Shown: one piece after another, positions 1 to 9,175 of the stretch | Layout of the letters: every line of letters begins with the position of its first letter | Position numbering within the stretch: position 1 is the first letter of the stretch | Origin: Rhodanobacter sp. C03 | GTDB lineage: Bacteria; Pseudomonadota; Gammaproteobacteria; Xanthomonadales; Rhodanobacteraceae | DNA: 64,000 nucleotides | Direction of reading: 5' to 3' | Assembly (NCBI RefSeq): GCF_002001175.1 | Contig: NZ_MUNT01000001.1 | Span: forward strand, 744,001-808,000 | Notes under the pieces: generated by a model | What the model saw: the letters and a program-made list of their open reading frames with translations, nothing else | The model's database searches: none | Told to the model about the DNA's origin: nothing | Made by a program: the position numbers and the translations under genes

Positions 1-99
1 GACGCTACCGGCGCCGCGCATGATGTAATAGCCGGCGGCGTCGTGCATGTGCGCGACGGCCACATTGAACATTGCGGCACGTTCGAGAACGCCATTTAG
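1..99 (+). CDS. iadA: Isoaspartyl (beta-aspartyl) dipeptidase, C-terminal 32 residues only
   Basis: Frame 1 is open from the window edge to a TAG at 97-99. The last residues, HVRDGHIEHCGTFENAI, match the characteristic end of bacterial IadA proteins, where a '(M/H)VKDG...KGTFE' segment closes the amidohydrolase fold. IadA hydrolyses beta-linked Asp-X dipeptides. The next gene encodes cyanophycinase, which releases beta-Asp-Arg, so the context fits the call well. All catalytic metal ligands lie outside the window. The identification rests on a short tail plus context. Confidence 0.72.
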   Translation, partial: DATGAAHDVIAGGVVHVRDGHIEHCGTFENAI

Positions 100-151
100 A
101 CGTTCGATGCGTCAGCATGGATCGCATGATCCGACCGACTCAGAGAACCGT

Positions 152-1027
152 ATGACATCGAAAGAAGTAGAGAGCCAGATGAGTCCCAGCAGGGTGATAG
201 AAGGGGAGCAGCGCGGCTGGATCGTACCGATCGGCGGCGCGGAGGAGAAAGAGAACGACCCGCGCATTCTTGAGCGTTTCGTTCGCCTGTGCGGCGGCAC
301 CGTTGCGAATATCGTGGTGATTCCGACGGCGAGTCAGCTTGCCGATACGGGGTCTCGTTACGAGAAATTGTTCACCGGCCTGGGCGCCGGTGAGGTCAGC
401 GTGCTCGATTTCGACATGCGTCGCGACGCGGTGGAGAAGAATCGGTTGGAGCGGCTCGATCAGGCTACCGGCATCTTCTTCACCGGGGGCAACCAGTTGC
501 GCCTGTCGACTATGCTTGGCGGCACGCCGGTGGCGCAACGCATCCGCGCATTGAATGCGCGTGGCGTGCACGTCGGTGGCACCAGCGCAGGCGCCAGCAT
601 CCTCAGCGAGCACATGATCGCGTTCGGCAAGGAAGGCCTGTCACCCACCGCCGGCAGCGTGCGGCTGGCACCGGGGCTGGGCCTGACCAACCGTTTCATC
701 ATCGACCAGCATTTCAGCCAGCGCGACCGGCTCGGCCGGTTGATGGCCGCACTGGCGTACAACCCATATGCGGTCGGCATCGGTCTGGACGAGGACACCG
801 CTGCATTCATTCGCCCTGACAACACGGTCGAGGTCGAGGGTAGCGGTGCGGTTACCGTGCTGGATGCGGGTAATCTGCAGTTCTCCTCGATGGCCGAGGC
901 TGGCGAGCACGATACGGTGTGCATGCTGGGCATGACCATCCATGTGCTGATCGCCGGGGCCACGTTCAACATGCAGACGCGCCACGCCTCGGCGGGTACG
1001 CTGGCGACACCGAAACAAATTGCCTGA
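152..1027 (+). CDS. cphB: Cyanophycinase
   Basis: This serine peptidase of family S51 cleaves the storage polymer cyanophycin (multi-L-arginyl-poly-L-aspartate) to beta-Asp-Arg dipeptides. The product begins a Rossmann-like fold with GWIVPIGGAEEKEND and carries the nucleophile elbow GGTSAGAS around residue 150, followed by the conserved DQHFSQRDRLGRL segment. The length of about 290 residues is normal for an intracellular CphB, and there is no signal peptide. An upstream in-frame ATG at 47 would overlap the iadA end and add unrelated residues. ATG 152 or ATG 179 is more likely; neither has a strong ribosome binding site. It lies between iadA and cphA in one co-directional cluster. Confidence 0.93.
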   Translation: MTSKEVESQMSPSRVIEGEQRGWIVPIGGAEEKENDPRILERFVRLCGGTVANIVVIPTASQLADTGSRYEKLFTGLGAGEVSVLDFDMRRDAVEKNRLERLDQATGIFFTGGNQLRLSTMLGGTPVAQRIRALNARGVHVGGTSAGASILSEHMIAFGKEGLSPTAGSVRLAPGLGLTNRFIIDQHFSQRDRLGRLMAALAYNPYAVGIGLDEDTAAFIRPDNTVEVEGSGAVTVLDAGNLQFSSMAEAGEHDTVCMLGMTIHVLIAGATFNMQTRHASAGTLATPKQIA

Positions 1028-1112
1028 AGCGAGCCTGCAGCCAAAATTCTTACAAGCCTGCTTCCGGCGTAAACCACATAAGTAGTGAGCCTCCGGCTCA
1101 AGGATCAAGCCC

Positions 1113-3908
1113 ATGCGCATTCTGGAACGTTCCGTTTTCGTCGGCCCGTCGTTGTATGCGCATTTTCCGGTCATCCGGCTCGAACTCGATCTCGGCGAAC
1201 TCGAAAAGTGGCCGACCGGCAAGCTCGGCGCCACGTTTGTCGACGGCCTGATCGCCGCATTGCCGGGGCTGGCCGAACACGGTTGCTCGTACCGCGAACC
1301 CGGCGGCTTCATCCGCCGTATGCGCGAAGGCGAGGGTACCTGGCTTGGTCATGTGCTCGAACACGTGGCGATCGAACTGCAGAACGTGGCGGGCGAGGAT
1401 GTCACCTTCGGCAAGACGCGCAGCGTCGACAAGCCAGGCGTGTATTCGGTGGTCTACGAGTACGTGCAGAAGGAGGAGGGCATTGCCGCCGGTGAGCTGG
1501 CCCTGCGCCTGCTGTCCTCGTTGCTGCCGGCTGAACTGCAGGTGCGCGGCAACGTGCCGGAAGGTTGGGAGTGGACGAGCGCGCGCGACGAGTTCATCCG
1601 CTACGCGCAGCGCCGCGCGCTCGGGCCGTCCACCGCGTCGCTGGTGCGCGCGGCCGAGGAACGCGACATCCCGTGGCTGCGCCTCAACGACCAGTCGTTG
1701 GTGCAACTGGGTCACGGCAAATACCAGCAACGCATCCAGGCCACGGTGACCGGACGCACGCCGCATATCGCGGTGGAACTGGCCAGCGACAAGGAAGAAA
1801 CCAACAAGATCCTCGCCTCGCTTGGCCTGCCGGTACCCAAGCAGGAACTGGTGCAGAGCGAGGAGGGTGCACTGCGCGCCGCACGCAGGCTCGGTGTGCC
1901 GGTGGTGACCAAGCCGTTCAATGGCAACCATGGCCGCGGCATCTCGATCCATCTGATGACCGACGAGCAGGTTGTCGAAGGCTTCAAGGCCGCGCGTGAG
2001 CATTCGCGCTCGGTGATCGTGGAGAATTTCCTGAGCGGCGACGATCACCGGCTGTTGGTGGTCAACGGCGAACTGGTCGCGGCGACACGACGCACGCCGG
2101 GTCATGTAATCGGCGACGGCAGCAGCACGATCGCGCAGCTGGTCGAAGTCGTGAACGCCGATCCGCGCCGCGGCGTCGGCCACGAGAAGGTGCTGACCCG
2201 GATCGAGCTGGACGCGCAGGCGACGATGATGATGGAGCGCGTCGGCTACACCGTCGCGTCGGTGCCGAAGGCGGACGAGATCGTCTACCTGCGTTCCACC
2301 GCGAACCTGTCCACCGGCGGTACTGCCACCGACGTCACCGACATCATCCATCCGGACAACCGCGACATGGCGGTGCGCGCGATCCGCGCGATCGGGCTGG
2401 ATGTCGGCGGCGTGGATTTTCTGTCGACCAATATCGCTGAGAGTTACAAGAGCATTGGTGGTGGTATTTGCGAGGTCAACGCGGCACCAGGCTTCCGCAT
2501 GCATGTGAGTCCGAGTGAGGGCACGCCGCGTGACGCGGCCGGCCCGGTGATCGACATGCTGTTTCCGCCCGGCTCGCCGGCGCGGGTGCCGATCGCGGCG
2601 CTCACCGGCACCAACGGCAAGACCACCACCGCGCGCATGCTGGCGCACATCACCAAGATGGCCGGCTATACGCCGGGCCTCACCACCACCGATGGCGTCT
2701 ATATCGACGGCCAGCGCACGGTCGAGGGCGACATGACCGGGCCGGTGTCGGCGCGGATGGTGCTGTCCGACCCACAGATCGACATCGCGGTGCTGGAGAC
2801 CGCGCGCGGTGGCCTGCTGCGCGCCGGCATGGGCGTGACCAAGGTCAACGTTGGCGCGGTGCTCAACGTGCAGTCCGATCATCTCGGTCTGAAGGGCATC
2901 GACACGCTGGAGCAGCTCGCCGAGGTGAAGCGCATCGTGATCGAGGTGGCCACCGATTGCGCGGTCTTGAATGCCGACGATCCGCTGGTGCTGAAGATGT
3001 CCGGCTACACCGACGCCAAGGTGATCTGCTACGTCACCATGAACCCGTCGCACGCGCTGGTGCGCGAGCATGTGCGCGCGGGCGGTCGTGCCTGTGCGCT
3101 GGAAGCGGGCGTCAACGGCGCGATGATCACGCTGTACGACAAGGGCAGCCATATCCCGCTGCTGTGGACGCACCTGATCCCGGCCACGCTGGAAGGACGC
3201 GCGCTGCACAACGTGCAGAACGCGATGGTCGCCGCCTCGATGGCGTTCTCGCTGGGCATCAAGTTGGACGCGATCCGCCAGGGCCTGCGCACGTTCGACA
3301 CCACGTTCTTCCAGGCGCCGGGGCGCATGAACGTGTATAGCGAGCATCCGTTCAAGGTGCTGTTCGATTACGGTCACAACGCGCATGCGGTGGCGGTGAT
3401 GGCCGACCTGGCCGGGCGCCTCGACGTCACCGGTCGGCGCATCGTGGTGCTGGCCGGCCCCGGCGATCGCCGCGACGAGGATCTGGTGGCGATCGCCGAC
3501 GCGGTGGCCGGCCGTTTCGATCACTACATCTGTCGCCGTGACGATGCCTTGCGTGGTCGCGATGGCGACGAGGTGCCGGGTATCCTGGCGCGCGCGCTGC
3601 GCGCGGCCGGTGTGCCGGACGCGGCGATCTCGCTCATCCCTGACGAGCAGAAGGCGATCGATGCTGCACTGGGCATGGGCCGCGCCGGCGACCTGTTGCT
3701 CGTGTTTGCCGATGCACTGGTGCGTTCGTGGAAACAGATCATCAAGTTCCGCCCCGAAGGTACGGCCGAGCTGAGGGCGGAATCCGCTGCGGCTCCGATT
3801 ACGCCGCCGGTAACTGAAGCGTCGTTCGACGAATCGAGCTTTGCCGATCTGGGCGACGTGGTGCGCGATGAACGCGGCGTGCGTTTCTCCCGCGAGAGTG
3901 ACGATTGA
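1113..3908 (+). CDS. cphA: Cyanophycin synthetase
   Basis: It polymerises Asp and Arg into cyanophycin using ATP. The 931-residue protein has the CphA N-domain (GHVLEHVAIELQ...FGKTR, about residues 90-115) and an ATP-grasp domain (about 215-475, with KPFNGNHGRGI and CEVNAAPGFRMH). A Mur-ligase domain follows, with P-loop GTNGKTT at 499-505, ETARGGLLR at 562-570 and DYGHNAHA from 752. It is slightly longer than typical (about 870-900) because of an acidic C-terminal tail of about 40 residues. The start ATG follows AAGGATC. Its stop overlaps the TTG start of the next gene, so translational coupling is likely. Confidence 0.97.
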   Translation: MRILERSVFVGPSLYAHFPVIRLELDLGELEKWPTGKLGATFVDGLIAALPGLAEHGCSYREPGGFIRRMREGEGTWLGHVLEHVAIELQNVAGEDVTFGKTRSVDKPGVYSVVYEYVQKEEGIAAGELALRLLSSLLPAELQVRGNVPEGWEWTSARDEFIRYAQRRALGPSTASLVRAAEERDIPWLRLNDQSLVQLGHGKYQQRIQATVTGRTPHIAVELASDKEETNKILASLGLPVPKQELVQSEEGALRAARRLGVPVVTKPFNGNHGRGISIHLMTDEQVVEGFKAAREHSRSVIVENFLSGDDHRLLVVNGELVAATRRTPGHVIGDGSSTIAQLVEVVNADPRRGVGHEKVLTRIELDAQATMMMERVGYTVASVPKADEIVYLRSTANLSTGGTATDVTDIIHPDNRDMAVRAIRAIGLDVGGVDFLSTNIAESYKSIGGGICEVNAAPGFRMHVSPSEGTPRDAAGPVIDMLFPPGSPARVPIAALTGTNGKTTTARMLAHITKMAGYTPGLTTTDGVYIDGQRTVEGDMTGPVSARMVLSDPQIDIAVLETARGGLLRAGMGVTKVNVGAVLNVQSDHLGLKGIDTLEQLAEVKRIVIEVATDCAVLNADDPLVLKMSGYTDAKVICYVTMNPSHALVREHVRAGGRACALEAGVNGAMITLYDKGSHIPLLWTHLIPATLEGRALHNVQNAMVAASMAFSLGIKLDAIRQGLRTFDTTFFQAPGRMNVYSEHPFKVLFDYGHNAHAVAVMADLAGRLDVTGRRIVVLAGPGDRRDEDLVAIADAVAGRFDHYICRRDDALRGRDGDEVPGILARALRAAGVPDAAISLIPDEQKAIDAALGMGRAGDLLLVFADALVRSWKQIIKFRPEGTAELRAESAAAPITPPVTEASFDESSFADLGDVVRDERGVRFSRESDD

Positions 3909-5677
3909 GCATTCTGCCTACCGCGTTGCCATTCGACGATTCGCGCCGCCTCACCGGTTCCAACCTGTACTTCGACGGCGCCGGCGCGGTGCTGGAAACC
4001 ATCGGTGTTGTCATCGACGACGCGTTGCTGGATGGCTGGTGCGTGCGCACGGAGCTTGCCTGCCGAGCACTCGGCTGGGGTGACGTGTCGCTCGTGGTGC
4101 GCCGGCATGCCAGTGGCGCGGCACTCGCCTTCGAAGCGCCAATCGACCAGTTGTTCAGCGCGACCGAAGTGAACGAATGGGCGTGGCTGGCGACGCTGGC
4201 CACCGAGCGTGCCGTGGATGCGGGCCTGCATGCGCCGGGGCATCCCGCCGCATGGGACGAAGCTTCCGCGCTGCACACGTTGCACGCGTTCGCCGCTGCC
4301 GAACACCGGCCCGAACTGCCGGTTCTGGTGCAGGCCGCCGAAACGCGTGGGCTTACCGTGTTGATCGACGATGACATGTTTTCGATCGGCCAAGGAACGG
4401 GTGTCCGCAGCTGGCCGCTGAAAAATCTTCCTGCCATCGACGCCGTGCCGTGGACCGCGTTGCACGATATTCCAGTGGCGCTGGTGACTGGCTCCAACGG
4501 CAAGACCACCACCGTGCGACTACTCGCCGCGATGGCGCAGGCGCATGGCTGGCATGCCGGGCATAGCTGCACCGATGGCGTGTTCGTTGACGGCCGTGCG
4601 ATCGACTCCGGCGACTTCTCCGGCCCCGCCGGTGCGCGCGAAGTGCTGCGTCAGCCGCAGGTCGAGGCCGCGGTGCTGGAGACCGCGCGCGGCGGCATCC
4701 TGCGTCGTGGTCTCGCCGTGCAGCGCGCGAACGTGGCCGTGATCACCAACGTCAGCGACGATCATTTCGGCGAATACGGCATCCACGATCTGGATGGCCT
4801 GGCGGCGGTGAAACTCACCGTTGCGCGTGTGCTCGGCGCCGTTGGCCTGCTGGTGGTGAATGCAGATGACGCCGTGCTGGCCACGCTGGCTGCTGCGATG
4901 TTAGTGCCGCTGGGCTGGTTCGCGCTCGACGATGCGCATCCGTTGTTGCGCGCCCAGCGCGAACATGGGGGCAGCACCTGCGCCGTGCGCGACGGCCATC
5001 TTCACCTGTTCCATCAAGGTGTCGATCACGACCTGGGTGTTGTCGCGCAGATGCCGTTGAGCTTCGCCGGCAGCGCCGGCTACAACATCGCGAATATTGC
5101 GGCAGCTGCATTGGCCGCGGCGGCGCTCGGCATTCCTGCCGGAACCATCGCCGACGTGCTGGCACGCTTCGGCAGCGCGCATGCCGACAATCCCGGCCGC
5201 CTGCAGCACTGGCGCTTCGGCACGCTGGAGGTGTTCGTCGACTACGCGCACAACCCGGAGGGCCTGCGCGGTCTGCTGGGTGTTGCGACGACATCGCTGA
5301 GCCACGGACGTCTTGGTCTGGTGCTGGGCCAGGCCGGCAATCGTGAGGATGCCGATATCCGTGAACTCGCCGCGGTTGCCGCCGGCTTCCATCCGCGGCG
5401 CGTGGTGCTGAAGGATATCGAGGGTTTCATGCGTGGCCGCGTGGCCGGCGAAATCGCCAGCATCCTGCGCGATGAGCTGGTGCGTCGGGCCGTGCCGGCG
5501 GAAGCCGTGATCGAATGTCTTAACGAGCTTGATGCCGTGCGCGGCCTGCTCGTCTGGGCGCATGACGGCGATGTGCTGGTGCTGCCCACGCATGGCATGC
5601 AGGCGCGACAGGCGGCGGTCGAGTTGCTCGATCGCCTGCAGCTGGCGAACTGGCACGCAGGTATGCCGCTGCCATGA
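3905..5677 (+). CDS. CphA-like Mur ligase family protein (CphA' type) without ATP-grasp domain
   Basis: The 590-residue protein keeps a Mur-ligase half like that of CphA: P-loop GSNGKTT at 196-202, ETARGGILRRG from 259 and DYAHNPEG from 446. About residues 155-168 (VLIDDDMFSIGQG) resemble the CphA segment just before its ATP-grasp domain, but the protein then runs straight into the Mur domain. It therefore looks like a cyanophycin synthetase from which the ATP-grasp module was removed. It starts with TTG in the overlap ATTGA with the cphA stop. A role as accessory or regulatory subunit, or as ligase with another substrate, is inference; without ATP-grasp it should not form the Asp backbone bond alone. 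Confidence 0.85.
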   Translation: MSILPTALPFDDSRRLTGSNLYFDGAGAVLETIGVVIDDALLDGWCVRTELACRALGWGDVSLVVRRHASGAALAFEAPIDQLFSATEVNEWAWLATLATERAVDAGLHAPGHPAAWDEASALHTLHAFAAAEHRPELPVLVQAAETRGLTVLIDDDMFSIGQGTGVRSWPLKNLPAIDAVPWTALHDIPVALVTGSNGKTTTVRLLAAMAQAHGWHAGHSCTDGVFVDGRAIDSGDFSGPAGAREVLRQPQVEAAVLETARGGILRRGLAVQRANVAVITNVSDDHFGEYGIHDLDGLAAVKLTVARVLGAVGLLVVNADDAVLATLAAAMLVPLGWFALDDAHPLLRAQREHGGSTCAVRDGHLHLFHQGVDHDLGVVAQMPLSFAGSAGYNIANIAAAALAAAALGIPAGTIADVLARFGSAHADNPGRLQHWRFGTLEVFVDYAHNPEGLRGLLGVATTSLSHGRLGLVLGQAGNREDADIRELAAVAAGFHPRRVVLKDIEGFMRGRVAGEIASILRDELVRRAVPAEAVIECLNELDAVRGLLVWAHDGDVLVLPTHGMQARQAAVELLDRLQLANWHAGMPLP

Positions 5678-5689
5678 TCGTGGCTACCT

Positions 5690-5753
5690 TGTAGGAGCGG
5701 CTTCAGCCGCGATAGCTCCAGAGCAGAGCATCGCGGCTGAAGCCGCTCCTACA
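5690..5753. repeat. REP-type palindromic element, copy 1
   Basis: Two perfectly complementary 24-nt arms (5690-5713 and 5730-5753) flank a 16-nt loop. The arm begins TGTAGGAGCGGCTTCAGCC. The same arm recurs at 23593 and 54537. It lies between the convergent cphA' and ybdD ends and may also act as a bidirectional transcription or mRNA-decay barrier. Elements with this arm are widespread in Pseudomonas and Xanthomonadales. Confidence 0.9.
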
Positions 5754-5772
5754 GGAGTTGCAGGTGCTGCCT

Positions 5773-5976
5773 TCAGCAACACCGCCCGCCGGTGCCCTTG
5801 TAACGCGCCTCCTGCCGCTCGCGGAAGAACGCCTTGTAGTCGGGCACCTCGCGCTCGGGATGATGCTCGCGCAGATGCTTCACGTAGGCATCGTAGTCGG
5901 GCACGCCGCAGCAGAGTCGGGCGGTTTGTACCGCACACTTCCAGCCTGATTCAAGTGCCTGCATCGACCTGTTCAT
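5773..5976 (-). CDS. ybdD: YbdD/YjiX family protein, small partner of CstA
   Basis: This 67-residue cytosolic protein has the family signature: CCGVPDYDAYVKHLREHHPE followed by a YKAFFRERQEARY segment and a cysteine near the C-terminus. Such proteins are encoded directly after CstA or BtsT transporters and are thought to be needed for transport. ATG 5976 is preferred to GTG 5979 because GGAGG lies 5 nt upstream. That ribosome binding site is immediately beside the cstA stop at 5987-5989, so the two genes form one transcript. Confidence 0.9.
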   Translation of the reverse strand: MNRSMQALESGWKCAVQTARLCCGVPDYDAYVKHLREHHPEREVPDYKAFFRERQEARYKGTGGRCC

Positions 5977-5986
5977 CACGGCCTCC

Positions 5987-8074
5987 TCAGTTGGCGACGC
6001 TGCTCAATGCCACGTACGGTTCTTCGTGCGCGGTCGGGTGGTTGGTTTGCCATGCGCGGATCAGGGCACGCAGCGAGAAGCCGAGCATCGCCACGATCAG
6101 CAGCATGAACAGTCCGGTGAGCGCCATGTCGACGTAGTTGTTGGTGACGATCTGCTGCATCGCGGCCGGCGTCTTGGCCGGCGCCAGCAGTTTGCCGTCC
6201 TGCATCGCTTGCGCGTATTTCTGCGCCGCGGCGGTGAAGCTGATCGGGCCGCTGAGTTTCTCCCAGCCGGCGACCATGGTGCACACGATCAGCCAGATCG
6301 CCGGGATGCCCGGCACCAGCACATAGCGCTCGCGTTTCAGCTTCACCACCACCACGGTGGCCAGCATCAGCGCGATCGCGGCGAGCATCTGGTTGGCGAT
6401 GCCGAACAGCGGCCACAGCGTGTTGATGCCGCCGAGCGGATCGACCGCGCCCTGATAGAGGAAATAGCCCCACAGGCCGACGCAGATCGCGGTGGCGAGC
6501 AGGTTGCCGGCCCACGATTTGGTTTCCTGCAGCGGCTTGTGAATCAGGCCGGCGATTTCCTGGATCATGAAGCGGCCGACGCGGGTGCCGGCATCGACGG
6601 TGGTGAGGATGAACAGCGCTTCGAACAGGATCGCGTAGTGGTACCAGAACGCCATCATGCTGCCGCCGGGGATGATGTTGTGCAGCAGCTGCGCCATGCC
6701 TACCGCCAGGGTCGGGGCGCCGCCGGCGCGACCGAGGATGCTGGACTCGCCGATGTTCTTCGCGGTCTGCAACAACTCGTCCGGGGTCACCACGAAGCCC
6801 CACTGGCTGATCGTGGTGGCTGCATCCTGCACCGTGCTGCCGATGATCGCGGCCGGCGAATTCATCGCGAAGTACACGCCTGGGTGCAGCGAAGAGGCGG
6901 CGATCAGCGCCATGATCGCCACGAACGCTTCCATCAGCATGCCGCCGTAGCCGACCAGACGCGCCTGGCCCTCGTTGGCGAGCAGCTTGGGGGTGGTACC
7001 CGAGGCGATGATCGAGTGCCAGCCGGACACCGCGCCGCAGGCGATGGTGATGAACAGGAACGGGAACAGGCCGCCCTGGAAGACCGGGCCGCTGCCGTCG
7101 ATGAACTTGGTCACCGCCGGCATCTGCAGGGTCGGTGCGGAGAGGAAGATCGCCAGCGCCAGCAGGGCGATGGTGCCGATCTTGAGGAAGGTGGACAGGT
7201 AATCGCGCGGTGCCAGCAACAGCCACACCGGCAGCACCGAGGCGCAGAAGCCGTAGGCGATCAGCAGCCACGCCAGCGCCTTCGCATCGAAGTCGAACAG
7301 CGGCGCCAATGTGGCCGAATCGGCCACGGTCTTGCCGAATGCGATCGAGGCCAAGAGTAGCACCAGACCGATGATCGACACCTCCAGAATCTTGCCCGGG
7401 CGGAACCAGCGCAAGTACACGCCCATCAGCAGCGCGATCGGGATCGTGGCCGCTACGGTGAAGGTGCCCCACGGGCTGTGCGTGAGCGCCTTGACCACCA
7501 CCAGCGCCAGTACCGCCAGCACGATCATCATCAGCACCAGCACGCCGAACATCGCCACCACGCCGGCGACCGGGCCCAGTTCCTCGCGCAGCATGTGGCC
7601 GAGCGAGCGAGCATCGCGGCGCAGCGACAGTCCAAGGATCATGAAGTCCTGCACCGCGCCTGCGAACACCACGCCGAACAGGATCCACAACGTGCCGGGC
7701 AGGTAACCCATCTGCGCGGCCAGCACCGGGCCGACCAGCGGGCCGGCACCGGCGATCGCGGCGAAATGGTGGCCGAACACCACCCACTTGTCGGTGGGCA
7801 CGTAGTCGAGACCGTCGTTGCGCAGCACCGAGGGCGGCGCGCGGGTGGGATCCAGCTTCAGCACCGAGTGCTCGATGAACTTGCCGTAGTAGCGGTAGCC
7901 GATCACGAAGATCGAAATTGACGCAGCGACCAGCCAGATTGCATTGATCGGTTCACCGCGGCGCAACGCGACCACACCCAGACAGAACGCACCGACGATG
8001 GCGATGGCGACCCACAGAATCCTGGCTGCGGGACTCGGCCTGACTGGAATGGGCGCGGGCATGACTGCTTGCAT
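5987..8074 (-). CDS. cstA: Carbon starvation protein CstA family transporter
   Basis: This inner-membrane protein has about 16-18 hydrophobic segments and imports pyruvate and/or peptides during carbon limitation. The N-terminus after the first helix pair shows GYRYYGKFIE, then the family-typical DGLDYVPTDKWVVFGHHFAAIAGAGP read as overlapping short motifs and LGPVLAAQ-like residues. At about 695 residues it matches CstA (701) and BtsT (716) of E. coli, and the sequence alone does not separate the two. ATG 8074 is chosen over the longer form from 8101 because AAGAG lies 6 nt upstream. The gene is followed by ybdD. Confidence 0.93.
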   Translation of the reverse strand: MQAVMPAPIPVRPSPAARILWVAIAIVGAFCLGVVALRRGEPINAIWLVAASISIFVIGYRYYGKFIEHSVLKLDPTRAPPSVLRNDGLDYVPTDKWVVFGHHFAAIAGAGPLVGPVLAAQMGYLPGTLWILFGVVFAGAVQDFMILGLSLRRDARSLGHMLREELGPVAGVVAMFGVLVLMMIVLAVLALVVVKALTHSPWGTFTVAATIPIALLMGVYLRWFRPGKILEVSIIGLVLLLASIAFGKTVADSATLAPLFDFDAKALAWLLIAYGFCASVLPVWLLLAPRDYLSTFLKIGTIALLALAIFLSAPTLQMPAVTKFIDGSGPVFQGGLFPFLFITIACGAVSGWHSIIASGTTPKLLANEGQARLVGYGGMLMEAFVAIMALIAASSLHPGVYFAMNSPAAIIGSTVQDAATTISQWGFVVTPDELLQTAKNIGESSILGRAGGAPTLAVGMAQLLHNIIPGGSMMAFWYHYAILFEALFILTTVDAGTRVGRFMIQEIAGLIHKPLQETKSWAGNLLATAICVGLWGYFLYQGAVDPLGGINTLWPLFGIANQMLAAIALMLATVVVVKLKRERYVLVPGIPAIWLIVCTMVAGWEKLSGPISFTAAAQKYAQAMQDGKLLAPAKTPAAMQQIVTNNYVDMALTGLFMLLIVAMLGFSLRALIRAWQTNHPTAHEEPYVALSSVAN

Positions 8075-8245
8075 GAGTGGCTCTTCTCGTGGGTAAGGCA
8101 AGAGTCGCCCCGTCGACGGCGACGGTCAATGCCAAACCGAAGCAACCGGCATTGGCCTTTGGTCGAATGGCCCTGCGTGACCTGTCATGTGGATGGCTGG
8201 GCGCGGGGGTACACTGGCCTACGTGTCGACCACAAGGAGTTCGTT

Positions 8246-9049
8246 ATGCGCATCACGGTTCGCTACGGCTTGCTCGGCCTCGTTCTCGTCGCCGCCACCT
8301 TGCCGGTCAGTGCCGCCGGATCCGGGCAGTTCAAGGATCTGTTGAACAAGGCCAAACAGTCGTCGCCGATGTCCAGTTCGTCGAAGCTCGGCAGTGGCCT
8401 GCCGGACAGCGATATCGCCTCCGGCCTCAAGGAAGCGCTGGCCAAGGGCACTACCAACGCGATCAACAGTCTCGGTCGCAGCGACGGCTTCTGGAAGAAT
8501 GCCAAGGTGCGCATTCCACTGCCGGGCAAACTTGAACAGGCCGGCAATCTCGCGCGCAAGATGGGTCAGGGCGCCCGGGTCGACGCATTCGAGCTGAGCC
8601 TGAATCGTGCCGCCGAGGAGGCCGTGCCGAAGGTGGCGGACATCTTCGGTGACGCGATCCGCAAGATGACGCTGAGCGACGCACGCGGCATCCTCACCGG
8701 CGGCGACCATGCGGCCACCGACTTCTTCCGCCGCGTGGCTGGCGACGCGCTGACTGCGCGCATCCACCCGATCGTGGCCAAGGCCACCGCCAGCGTCGGC
8801 TGCACCGAGAAGTACAAGGAATTCACCGCCGGCAGTGGTGGCGGACTCGGCAGCACGCTCGGTTCACTCGGCTCGCTCGGCGGTGGACACAAGTCGGGCA
8901 GCGGCGGCAGCCCGCTGGACCTGGACAACTACGTGACCGGCAAGACGCTGGATGGGCTGTTCACCATGATCGGTGAAGAGGAGCAGTCGATCCGCCACAA
9001 CCCCGCTGCGCGCAGCACCGATCTGTTGAAGAAGGTGTTCGGCGGCTGA
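8246..9049 (+). CDS. DUF4197 domain-containing exported protein
   Basis: The 267-residue product begins with a Sec signal peptide (MRITVRYGLLGLVLVAATLP, cleavage near SAA). A mostly helical DUF4197 domain follows, with SDGFWKNAKVRIPLP and a FFRRVAGDALTARI-like stretch. A Gly/Ser-rich linker at about residues 195-225 (GSGGGLGSTLGSLGSLGG) is unusually repetitive. AAGGAG 6 nt before ATG 8246 fixes the start. A TACACT-like -10 sits about 35 nt upstream (8209-8214). The molecular function is unknown; the protein should be periplasmic. Confidence 0.85.
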   Translation: MRITVRYGLLGLVLVAATLPVSAAGSGQFKDLLNKAKQSSPMSSSSKLGSGLPDSDIASGLKEALAKGTTNAINSLGRSDGFWKNAKVRIPLPGKLEQAGNLARKMGQGARVDAFELSLNRAAEEAVPKVADIFGDAIRKMTLSDARGILTGGDHAATDFFRRVAGDALTARIHPIVAKATASVGCTEKYKEFTAGSGGGLGSTLGSLGSLGGGHKSGSGGSPLDLDNYVTGKTLDGLFTMIGEEEQSIRHNPAARSTDLLKKVFGG

Positions 9050-9061
9050 TCGCTGGAATGC

Positions 9062-9105
9062 TGCGATTCCCTCATTCCGGCATGAGCCGGAATGAGGGAA
9101 TCGCA
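9062..9105. repeat. Perfect 20-bp hairpin, CATTCCGG-type repeat
   Basis: The 20-nt arm TGCGATTCCCTCATTCCGGC (9062-9081) is perfectly complementary to 9086-9105 across a 4-nt ATGA loop. It follows the DUF4197 stop. No T-run follows, so it may be a factor-assisted terminator or an mRNA stabiliser. The core CATTCCGG/CCGGAATG is shared with the hairpin at 14472-14501, which suggests a second short-repeat family. Confidence 0.85.
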
Positions 9106-9175
9106 TGCGGAGGCTTGTATTCACGCTGCGAAAGCCACAGTCAGTAGGTAGACGCAATCTGATTGTGAGGTTCCC

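Noticed and set aside
1098..3524. An 808-codon open frame on the minus strand across cphA
   Set aside because: It is a shadow of the cphA reading frame in GC-rich DNA: composition rich in His/Arg/Gln, no recognisable domain, and cphA itself is certain.
5690..5753. A CRISPR repeat or phage attachment site at the REP hairpin
   Set aside because: The copies are dispersed by tens of kilobases, self-complementary and without spacers or integrase genes.
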